Below, in pieces: positions 8,617 to 15,630 of a stretch of DNA of 64,000 bases. The notes below the pieces were generated by a model. The model was not told where the DNA came from and searched no databases. It saw nothing but the letters and a program-made list of their open reading frames with translations. The position numbers and the translations under genes were made by a program. Numbering within the stretch: the stretch's first letter is position 1; every line of letters begins with the position of its first letter. This DNA is from JADLCX01 sp964630785. Its GTDB lineage: Bacteria; Planctomycetota; Phycisphaerae; Phycisphaerales; UBA1924. The stretch is from contig CAZVZG010000023.1 in assembly GCA_964630785.1 (NCBI GenBank), forward strand, positions 14,930 to 78,929, in the 5' to 3' direction.

Positions 8617-9717
8617 TCAGGTCGCCACGGCTTCGGTGTATGCCCCGAGCTTCCTGAACCGCTCGTACCGCTTCCGCGGCAGCGTTTCGGGATTCTGGCC
8701 CTTGAGTTCGTGCAACTGGTCCACGACCCAGCGTTCGATGGTCGCGGCCATCTTCGCGGGATCTCGGTGCGCCCCGCCGAGCGGCTCGCTCAGTACGGCG
8801 TCGATGATCCCGAGTTCCAGATTATCGCGGGCCGTAAGTTTGAGGGCGTCGGCCGCGGCGGAGTTGGTCTGCTCGTTGGCCTGCTTCCACAGGATGGCCG
8901 CGCACCCTTCGGGGCTGATGACGCTGTACCAGGAGTGGGCGAGCATGGCGACGCGGTCGGCGACGGCGATGCCGAGAGCGCCGCCCGAGCCGCCCTCACC
9001 GATGACGATGGAGATGATGGGTGTCTTGAGGCGCGACATCTCGCGCAGGTTGACGGCGATGGCCTCGGCCTGGCCGCGGGCTTCGGCGCCGAGCCCCGGA
9101 TAGGCGCCCGGCGTGTCGACGAAGGTCACGATCGGCAGGCCGAACTTCGCGGCCGACTGCATCTTGGCGAGGGCCTTGCGATAGCCCTCGGGGTGGGCGC
9201 AGCCGAAGTGACAGGCGATCTTCTCCGCCGTGGTGCGCCCCTTGTGGTGGCCGACGACCAGGCACTTCACCGAGCCGATGCGGGCGAAGCCGACCACCAT
9301 CGCGGGGTCGTCGCCGTAGCGCCGATCGCCGTGGAGCTCGGTGAAGTCCTTGCAGATCATGTCGATGTAATCGCGCGTCTGGGGCCGCTTGGGCACTCGG
9401 GCCACGCGCACGGTGTTCCACGGCGAGAGGTTGGCGTAGACCTCGCCGAGCTTGGCGTCGCGGGCGTTGCGGAGCGCGTCGAGCTGGGCGGCGAGCGTTC
9501 GCGGATCGGCGGCTGCGGAGGCCTCGGCGTCGTCCGCAAGGTCGGGGTCGAAAGCGGTCGGGTTGAGCGAGGCTGGTTCGCCGCCTCCCCCCCCTCCTCT
9601 TCCTCCCCCCCCGGCGGCGTCGCCGGCCCGGGCACGCTTGAGCATCGCGTCTGTCTTCTCGATGCGGCGCTCAAACTCGATCACGGGCTTCTCGAAATCC
9701 AGTTGGAAGAACGACAT
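8617..9717 (-). CDS. accA: Acetyl-CoA carboxylase carboxyltransferase subunit alpha
   Basis: Transfers carboxyl from biotin to acetyl-CoA in the first step of fatty-acid synthesis, together with AccD (not in the window). Starts MSFFQLDFEKPV, a typical AccA opening, and carries the crotonase-fold blocks VDTPGAYPG and GEGGSGGALG and the segment SVISPEGCAAILW. 366 residues. A Gly-rich run (residues about 37-47, encoded by a C-run tract at 9585-9615) is inserted in the N-terminal helical region. It is divergent from proC with only 18 bases between the start codons, and has no Shine-Dalgarno. Confidence 0.95.
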   Translation of the reverse strand: MSFFQLDFEKPVIEFERRIEKTDAMLKRARAGDAAGGGGRGGGGGGEPASLNPTAFDPDLADDAEASAAADPRTLAAQLDALRNARDAKLGEVYANLSPWNTVRVARVPKRPQTRDYIDMICKDFTELHGDRRYGDDPAMVVGFARIGSVKCLVVGHHKGRTTAEKIACHFGCAHPEGYRKALAKMQSAAKFGLPIVTFVDTPGAYPGLGAEARGQAEAIAVNLREMSRLKTPIISIVIGEGGSGGALGIAVADRVAMLAHSWYSVISPEGCAAILWKQANEQTNSAAADALKLTARDNLELGIIDAVLSEPLGGAHRDPAKMAATIERWVVDQLHELKGQNPETLPRKRYERFRKLGAYTEAVAT

Positions 9718-9723
9718 GGGGGA

Positions 9724-9730
9724 TAGTCTA
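9724..9730. promoter_or_regulatory. Shared near-symmetric -10 box for accA and proC
   Basis: ATAGTCTAT (9723-9731) reads TAGTCT on the plus strand, ending six bases before the proC ATG at 9736, and TAGACT on the minus strand, ending seven bases before the accA ATG at 9717. Neither gene has a Shine-Dalgarno. This looks like a bidirectional promoter core driving two leaderless transcripts. No good -35 is visible for either side. Confidence 0.45.
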
Positions 9731-9735
9731 TGACC

Positions 9736-10566
9736 ATGGCGTTCAGACTGGCGGTCATCGGCGGCGGGAACATGGCCCGGGCCATCGTCCGGGGCGCGAT
9801 CGACGCGGGGAGCATCGAGCCCGGCGGCGTGGTGGTGGTGGAGCCGGATGGCGCCAAGCGCGAAGAGTTCGCTCGCTGGGGGGTTGCCTCGACGCCCAGC
9901 CCCGCCGGGGCACTCGATCGACTGGACACCCGGGGCGGGGCCCGGCCGATCGTCCTGCTGGCGGTGAAGCCGCAGATGCTCGGCGCCGTGGCCGCCCAGA
10001 TGCGCACGCATTTTTCCGGGAACGGATGCCTGGTGATCTCGATCCTGGCGGGTGTTTCGACCGGCTCGGTCGGCAGCGCACTCGGGGCCGCGGCGGTCGT
10101 GCGGGCGATGCCCAACACGGCCGCTCGGGTTCGGCAGAGCATCACGGCGGTGGCCGCGGGCGGGGGCGCAACCGCCAAAGACCTCGCCGAGGCGGAGCGG
10201 CTGCTCAACGGCCTGGGCCCGACGGTCCGGATCGACGAATCGCTCATGGACGCGTTCACATCGCTCGCCGGCAGCGGCCCGGCGTACGTGTTCTATCTGG
10301 TGGAAGCGATGGTCCGCGCGGGCGTGGAGATGGGCTTTGAGTCAGAGTTGGCCGACAGGGTCGTGCGTCAAACGATCGCCGGAGCGGCCGCGCTGCTGCG
10401 AGGGTCGGAAGGGGCATCACCGGCCGAGCTGCGTGCCGCCGTGACGAGCAAGGGCGGCACGACCGAGGCGGCCGTGGGCGTTCTCACCGAGCGAAACGTC
10501 ATGCGGACCGTGGTCGAGGCCATTCTCAAAGGCCGAGACCGCGGGCGTGAGCTGGCGGCGCGGTAG
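9736..10566 (+). CDS. proC: Pyrroline-5-carboxylate reductase
   Basis: Catalyses the last step of proline synthesis, NAD(P)H reduction of pyrroline-5-carboxylate. N-terminal Rossmann motif VIGGGNMA, C-terminal SLAGSGPAYVF and the signature VTSKGGTTEAAV, in the usual order. 276 residues from ATG 9736; an ATG at 9730 would overlap the putative -10 box, so the second one is preferred. Its stop directly abuts the stop of the convergent AsmA-like gene, with no bases between them. Confidence 0.95.
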   Translation: MAFRLAVIGGGNMARAIVRGAIDAGSIEPGGVVVVEPDGAKREEFARWGVASTPSPAGALDRLDTRGGARPIVLLAVKPQMLGAVAAQMRTHFSGNGCLVISILAGVSTGSVGSALGAAAVVRAMPNTAARVRQSITAVAAGGGATAKDLAEAERLLNGLGPTVRIDESLMDAFTSLAGSGPAYVFYLVEAMVRAGVEMGFESELADRVVRQTIAGAAALLRGSEGASPAELRAAVTSKGGTTEAAVGVLTERNVMRTVVEAILKGRDRGRELAAR

Positions 10567-11460
10567 CTACTTCTTTCCGCCGCCGCCGGGGATCAGCCCC
10601 TTGAGCTTGTCCGCGGCCTCGTCGAGTTTTTTCTGGCCCTCGTCGATCACCTTCTTCTGGACCTCCTCGGCCTTCTCCTTCACCGTCGCGGTGACGTTCA
10701 TCTTGAGCTTGTCGAGGTCGCCGAACGCGGCGAGTTGGCCCTGGAGGTCGCTCAGGACGTCGGCGGGGATGATGCCGCCGCCTTTCTGGCTCGCGGCCGC
10801 GAGCACGGCCTTGACGATGATCCCGGATAGTTCGGACATGGTGACGCCCGAGCCGGCGACGCCGGTTCCCGTCTGCCCCACGTCGGTGAGTTGGATGCGA
10901 TCGATGGGCACGGTGAGCTTGGTCGCGTTACTCAACGCGGCCGGGCCCCCGAGCAGGTCAACGTGAATGACGACGTTCTGGATGTCGAGGTCGTGGATGA
11001 TGAACCGCTTCTCGTCGGCGGCGGGCTTGGATGCGGGCTTGGATTGATCGCCACCGGTGGCTTGTTTCAGGTGATCGAGGATGGCGCCGTAGTTGGTCTT
11101 GCCGTCCTTCTTCTCGAGATTGACGTCGAGGTTGGTGAGCGTGAGGCTGGGGAGCTCGACAGTGCTCTTGTTGAGCGTGCCGAACGACACGGCCACGCCA
11201 CCCTTGCCCAAGGACAGGAAGTGCGAAGTGGCGAAGGCCCCGCCCGAAGGGTTGTCCACCGTGAGCCCGGCCATCGAGAACTCGCCGCTGAGCAGGCCGA
11301 CGTGGACGCTCGCGACGTCAGTCTTGGCCCCGAGGGCGTAGGTCCCGCCCTTCTCGATCGCGGTCCGGGCGATGCCGTTGACCGCGGCGATGGCGACGAG
11401 CACGGCCACGATCACGAGGGCCAGTATCCCGACAAATCCGAAGAGGAGGAGTTTCTTCAT
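10567..11460 (-). CDS. AsmA-like membrane-anchored protein
   Basis: 297 residues: an N-terminal membrane anchor (about 4-26) followed by a beta-rich periplasmic part that recalls the N-terminal domain of AsmA/DUF748 proteins (ASVHVGLLSGEFSMAGLTVDN), a charged linker near 140, and a Lys-rich helical C-terminus ending GGGGKK. Proteins of this type are linked to outer-membrane lipid traffic in diderms; the role here is not shown. It is last on the strand after pyrH and frr, 51 bases beyond the frr stop. Confidence 0.6.
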   Translation of the reverse strand: MKKLLLFGFVGILALVIVAVLVAIAAVNGIARTAIEKGGTYALGAKTDVASVHVGLLSGEFSMAGLTVDNPSGGAFATSHFLSLGKGGVAVSFGTLNKSTVELPSLTLTNLDVNLEKKDGKTNYGAILDHLKQATGGDQSKPASKPAADEKRFIIHDLDIQNVVIHVDLLGGPAALSNATKLTVPIDRIQLTDVGQTGTGVAGSGVTMSELSGIIVKAVLAAASQKGGGIIPADVLSDLQGQLAAFGDLDKLKMNVTATVKEKAEEVQKKVIDEGQKKLDEAADKLKGLIPGGGGKK

Positions 11461-11466
11461 GTGGTG

Positions 11467-11472
11467 ATTATC
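11467..11472 (-). promoter_or_regulatory. Putative -10 box upstream of AsmA-like gene
   Basis: GATAAT on the minus strand ends six bases before the ATG at 11460. No Shine-Dalgarno is present, consistent with a leaderless transcript separate from pyrH-frr. Confidence 0.4.
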
Positions 11473-11511
11473 CCCGCTGCGCCGAGGCGTGGCGCCCGTC
11501 TGAACGAGGGA

Positions 11512-12087
11512 TCAGACCTCTTCGACTTCCTTGACCTTCTTGGCGACCAGCTCGTCGGTGTCCTTCTCGTACTTCTTCAGCAGTCCCTGGACCTCTTCCT
11601 TCAAAGTCTCGATCTCGTCCTCGGGCACGTGTGCGGCGGGGTTCTTGGCCAGCACGTCCGCGTGCTTGTTGCCGTCGCGCCGGGCGTTGCGGAGCGTGAC
11701 CTTGGTCTCCTCGCCGACCTTCTTGCAGTGCGAGGCGAGCTGCTTGCGTCGATCGCCGGAAAGGGGCGGCAGGTTCAGCCGGAACTGTTTGCCCTCGGCC
11801 ATCGGGTTCAGGCCCAGACCGCTGGTCTCGATCGCCTTCTTGATCGCGGTCATCGCGCTGGGGTCGAACGGCTTGATCAGCAGCTGCGTCGGCTCGGGGA
11901 CGCTGATCGCCGCGATGTTCTTCATGTCCTGCAACTCGCCGTAATAGTCCACTTTGATGAACTCGACCAGCGCGGTGCTGGCGCGCCCGGTGCGCATGCC
12001 CTTGAGCTCTTTTTTGAGATACTCCAGGGCCTTGGACATCGACTCTTCGGTTTCCAGCAGGATTTCGTCGGGAGAGGTGTGGGACAT
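11512..12087 (-). CDS. frr: Ribosome recycling factor
   Basis: Splits post-termination ribosomes with EF-G. 191 residues, slightly over the usual 185. Conserved blocks include MRTGRAST, YYGELQDMKNIAAISVPEP and the C-terminal helix pair with SGDRRKQLA and NARRDGNK. Downstream of pyrH on the same strand (119 bases), the order found in most bacteria (rpsB-tsf-pyrH-frr); rpsB and tsf are not in this window. Confidence 0.96.
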   Translation of the reverse strand: MSHTSPDEILLETEESMSKALEYLKKELKGMRTGRASTALVEFIKVDYYGELQDMKNIAAISVPEPTQLLIKPFDPSAMTAIKKAIETSGLGLNPMAEGKQFRLNLPPLSGDRRKQLASHCKKVGEETKVTLRNARRDGNKHADVLAKNPAAHVPEDEIETLKEEVQGLLKKYEKDTDELVAKKVKEVEEV

Positions 12088-12206
12088 GTGGTTGGGGTCT
12101 CGAAGGGTGACCGCGGTTCAAATGCCGCGGGCGTGATCGTATGGTCCCCACCCGTTCTGGTGCATCCTCGACCGGTGAGCGATGGGCGAGCACAACCCGG
12201 CGCGGG

Positions 12207-13037
12207 TTACGGCGGCGAAACCAGCGTTCCCAGGTTTCCGCCCTCGATGGCTCGGCGGATATTGCCCTTGGCCTTGAAGTCAAAGACGAGCACAGGCACG
12301 TTGTTCTCCTGGCACATCGCCAGTGCGGTGATGTCCATGACACCCAGGCCCTTGGAGATTGCTTGCTGAAAAGTCAGGGCGTCGAACTTCTTGGCGCTGG
12401 GGTCCTTCTTCGGGTCGGCGGAGTAGACCCCGTCCACCTTCGTGGCCTTCATCAACAAGTCGCACTCCAGCTCGGTCGCCCGCAGCGCGGCGCAGGTGTC
12501 GGTCGTGCAGAACGGGTTGCCCGTGCCCGCGACGAGGATCACGACGCGCCGCTTTTCCATGTGGCGGAGGGCCCGGCCTCGGACGAACGGTTCGGCCACC
12601 GCTCGGATGTCGACCGCGGTCATTACCCGCGAATCCACACCGATGTGCAGCAGAGCTTCCTTGAGCGCCAGCCCGTTCATCACGGTCGCGAGCATGCCCA
12701 TCTGGTCGGCGACGGCCTGATGGATGTGCGCCGCCTTGGCGAACTTGGCCCCGCGGACGAAGTTGCCCCCGCCCACGACCACGGCCAGTTGCACGCCGGA
12801 CACAAACGCGTCCTTGATTTCGGAAGCGATCTGCGCGAGTTCTTCGGGATCGATACCGCCGCCGGTGGACGGTCCCCCGAAGGCCTCGCCGCTGATCTTG
12901 AGCAGCACGCGGTGGTACGGCGTGGCCGACGGTCGGTCCAGATCGGGCATGGCTTGGGTCCCGGCACCGGACGACGGCTCCGTCGATCCGTTGCGGTCAG
13001 TCCGCGGAGCGTGACGGGGGCTGGGTGCGGCAGGCAT
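12207..13037 (-). CDS. pyrH: UMP kinase
   Basis: Phosphorylates UMP to UDP, the pyrimidine branch for nucleotide and envelope precursor supply. Amino-acid-kinase fold with YHRVLLKISGEAF, VVVGGGNFVRG, AGTGNPFCTTD and the C-terminal FDFKAKGNIRRA. The first 29 residues are low complexity; ATG 12950, 13 residues before RVLLKISGEA, gives a start that fits the family better. Neither start has a clear Shine-Dalgarno, so the larger frame is listed with that caution. Confidence 0.94.
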   Translation of the reverse strand: MPAAPSPRHAPRTDRNGSTEPSSGAGTQAMPDLDRPSATPYHRVLLKISGEAFGGPSTGGGIDPEELAQIASEIKDAFVSGVQLAVVVGGGNFVRGAKFAKAAHIHQAVADQMGMLATVMNGLALKEALLHIGVDSRVMTAVDIRAVAEPFVRGRALRHMEKRRVVILVAGTGNPFCTTDTCAALRATELECDLLMKATKVDGVYSADPKKDPSAKKFDALTFQQAISKGLGVMDITALAMCQENNVPVLVFDFKAKGNIRRAIEGGNLGTLVSPP

Positions 13038-13366
13038 GGGTGAATGCTTTCGTATTTGCTTACGGCCAGGCGAACTCCATCGCGCGGCGGCGGATTTCGC
13101 GTATGCGCCGTCGGATGGGGCGAATCAGATCGCGGGCGGCAGCCGGGCAAGGATGCGGATTCGGGCCCGCGGCGGCCCGTTCCGCGATTGAAGGGGAAAG
13201 TCGGGGGGGTGTCAAGCCGAGCAAGTATGGGGAACATCCTGCGTACGCCGGCCCCGAACCGCCCCGGGCCGGGCGTCGAACAGAGTCGGGGCGGCCGCGG
13301 CGGCGTTCGGACCCGGGATGCCGCCGGGATGAGTCGCCCGGGCGGTTGGTGGGTATAAGTGTGAGC
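13038..13366. other. Intergenic region, pyrH / VWA cassette
   Basis: About 330 GC-rich bases between divergent genes. The only signal I see is the -10-like box next to the cassette start. Confidence 0.5.
13354..13359 (+). promoter_or_regulatory. Putative -10 box of the VWA cassette
   Basis: TATAAG ends seven bases before the ATG at 13367. The gene has no Shine-Dalgarno, so the cassette transcript may be leaderless. No clear -35. Confidence 0.4.
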
Positions 13367-14356
13367 ATGACGCAGGAATGGCCGGTGCAGAAGGTCGGAG
13401 CGGCGACCGCCGCGGCTTCTGAGGAGCACGCGCCGGTCGTGGTCCGTCTAGGTCAGTGGGTGGCCAGCGCGATCTCGGTGGGCGTGGGGCTGTCGATCGC
13501 AATCCATGTCGTGATGGTGCTGATGGCGGCGGTGATGAGCGTCGGGATCGCGCGGGCGGGCGGGGCCGGGGGCGGACCGTCGCACGACTACGAACTGACC
13601 ACCACCGACGTCACGCTCACGGGTCTGGCCGAGGCTCCGCTTGAGGCGGTTGCTCCGGCCGCGGCGGCTGTGGACGCCGAGTTGCCGGAGCTGCCGACAG
13701 CCGGGGTGATGGAAGGAAGCGGTGGCGTTGATGCGCCGGCCTCGGGTCAAGGGCTCGGTCAGGTCGCCGACGGACTCGGCGGGGCGGGCGGGGGTGACAT
13801 CGGCGATGGGGAGGGGTTGGGCGCGGGCGGTGCGGGCGGCGGCGCGGCCAAGTTCTTCGGTGTCGAGGCCCAGGGTTCAAGGTTTGCCTATGTGGTGGAC
13901 GTGTCCGGCTCGATGCAGGGCGAGAAGCTGGCGCAGCTTAAGGTCGAGTTGGCATCGTCCATCAATGCGCTGCTGGAGCACATGTCGTACCTGGTCGTGG
14001 CGTTCTCCAACACGCCGCAACCCCTCGGCGAGCGGCGCAAGTGGACAGGGGCCACCGAAGAGGGCAAACATTGGGCCGGCTCGATGGTGCATCAGCTCAA
14101 GGCCGAGGGCGGGACAGAGCCGTGGGGCGCGATGGAGATGGTGCTCACGATGAGGCCCGCGCCCGACGCCATTTACTTCATGACCGACGGTCAGTTCGAC
14201 CCCGAGGTGGCGGACAAGATCGCCGTTCGCAACCGTGGAGCCCGCAAGGTGCCGATCCACTGCATCGCCTTCGGCGATGAGGCCGCCGAGGAACTTTTGC
14301 GACGGATCGCGAGCCAGTCTGGCGGCACGTACACCCATGTCAAGGGGACGCGGTGA
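13367..14356 (+). CDS. Membrane VWA-domain protein, cassette gene 1
   Basis: 329 residues: a single membrane segment (about 32-62), a Gly/Ala-rich linker (about 85-160), then a von Willebrand factor A domain with an intact metal site DVSGS at 178-182 and a later MTDGQFD block. VWA domains bind protein partners through a metal ion. The segment AKFFGVEAQGSRFAYVVDVSGSM resembles other planctomycetal VWA proteins. ATG 13367 is preferred to GTG 13361 because of the -10 box. Its stop overlaps the next start (GTGA). First of five tightly coupled genes. Confidence 0.78.
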   Translation: MTQEWPVQKVGAATAAASEEHAPVVVRLGQWVASAISVGVGLSIAIHVVMVLMAAVMSVGIARAGGAGGGPSHDYELTTTDVTLTGLAEAPLEAVAPAAAAVDAELPELPTAGVMEGSGGVDAPASGQGLGQVADGLGGAGGGDIGDGEGLGAGGAGGGAAKFFGVEAQGSRFAYVVDVSGSMQGEKLAQLKVELASSINALLEHMSYLVVAFSNTPQPLGERRKWTGATEEGKHWAGSMVHQLKAEGGTEPWGAMEMVLTMRPAPDAIYFMTDGQFDPEVADKIAVRNRGARKVPIHCIAFGDEAAEELLRRIASQSGGTYTHVKGTR

Positions 14357-15630
14357 AGAGCGGAGCGTTCCGCGACAGGATCGGTTGCTTTGGCCCGTTC
14401 GGGCGTGCTTCCGCTCTTCTGCTGGGCGCGGCGGTCTGCTTTCACCCGGGGTTCGCCGCGGCCCAGGTGGAGTTGCGCGAGGGGCGGGGCGAAGTCGCGG
14501 GAACAGTCGCCGACGTGTCCCCGCTGGGCGTGAGCGTCGATGTTCCCACAGACGCGAAGCCGGTGCGACGGATCGTCGGGTGGGACCGTGTCAAGTCGAT
14601 CGGCGGCGAGCGAGCCCAAGCCGCGGCGGTGTTCGCGCCGCTCAGCGATGCGATCTGGCGGGCCCGGTCGAGGCTCGACCGCGGGGATTGGGCCGGCGCT
14701 GAGCCGCTCCTGACGCCGTTGGTCGATCGGTTTGAGGGTGATTCTGGCAAGGGACCGTCCGCCGCGGTAGTGTTCGACGGTCTGTTGCGGTGTCGGCTGG
14801 CCCGCGGCGCTCGCGCCGGTTCGATCTCGGCGTGGCTTCAACTGCTGGCGGTCTATCAACGATCGGGTGTCTCAGGGGTGACCTGGGAGCCGCCGCAGAG
14901 CTGGATCGGCGGCACGATCGACGCGATGCCCGTGATCGATCTCAAGACCGGCCTTGCGCCGTCCCTCCCGCCCATCTGGGTCGGCGAGCCGGGGTTGGAG
15001 CTCGCGGCGTCGCAGGGCGATTGGTCGCGGGCGGCCGGCGCGGGCTCGCCCGTTGCGTCCGAACTCGGCGCCTGGTACACGATCGCGGGGCGGTATGAGG
15101 CGGGGAGCGCGATTGAGTGGCCGCAGAAGTGGAGCGATGCCCCGGGTCCGAGGCTCGTGCGGCTGATCGTGCAGGCCCGCGCGGGCGATGCGGCGCAGCG
15201 GGCCGCGGCGCGCGAATCGATCTTGGGGATCATGGCCGGCGACGGCGTCGAGTCGTGGCAGGAATCGTGGTGCAGGGCCGCGATTGGTCGCTCGCTGATT
15301 CGCGAGGACGACCCTGAGCAGAAGATCCGCGGCGTGGTGCAGATGTTGCACGTGCCGGCGCGGTTGTCACGGTCGTCGCCGTATCTGGCGGGCGTGTGCC
15401 TGGCCGAATGCGCGACGACGATGTGGGACCTCGGCGACCCGCAGGCGGCGGTCGCTCTGAAGCAGGAGCTCGCCGCTTCCTACCCGGCCCATCCGGCGCT
15501 GACGTGGAGCCGCCTTCTCGACATCAAGGCAGGCAGCACGCCGCCCAAACCGGCCGAGGCGCCGCCGATCGCGGAAGCGCCGCCGCCCGGCAACATGCCC
15601 GCGGGGCCCCGGGGGGGAGGTGGCCCATGA
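14353..15630 (+). CDS. Exported protein of unknown function, cassette gene 2
   Basis: 425 residues. An N-terminal signal peptide (hydrophobic core around 20-32, likely cleavage after FAAAQ) is followed by a short beta-rich part (VAGTVADVSPLGVSVDV) and then a mostly helical body that could be repeat helices. The last 40 residues are Pro/Ala/Gly-rich. I recognise no family. The GTG start overlaps the VWA stop and its own TGA overlaps the next ATG, so it is translationally coupled on both sides. Confidence 0.65.
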   Translation: MKSGAFRDRIGCFGPFGRASALLLGAAVCFHPGFAAAQVELREGRGEVAGTVADVSPLGVSVDVPTDAKPVRRIVGWDRVKSIGGERAQAAAVFAPLSDAIWRARSRLDRGDWAGAEPLLTPLVDRFEGDSGKGPSAAVVFDGLLRCRLARGARAGSISAWLQLLAVYQRSGVSGVTWEPPQSWIGGTIDAMPVIDLKTGLAPSLPPIWVGEPGLELAASQGDWSRAAGAGSPVASELGAWYTIAGRYEAGSAIEWPQKWSDAPGPRLVRLIVQARAGDAAQRAAARESILGIMAGDGVESWQESWCRAAIGRSLIREDDPEQKIRGVVQMLHVPARLSRSSPYLAGVCLAECATTMWDLGDPQAAVALKQELAASYPAHPALTWSRLLDIKAGSTPPKPAEAPPIAEAPPPGNMPAGPRGGGGP

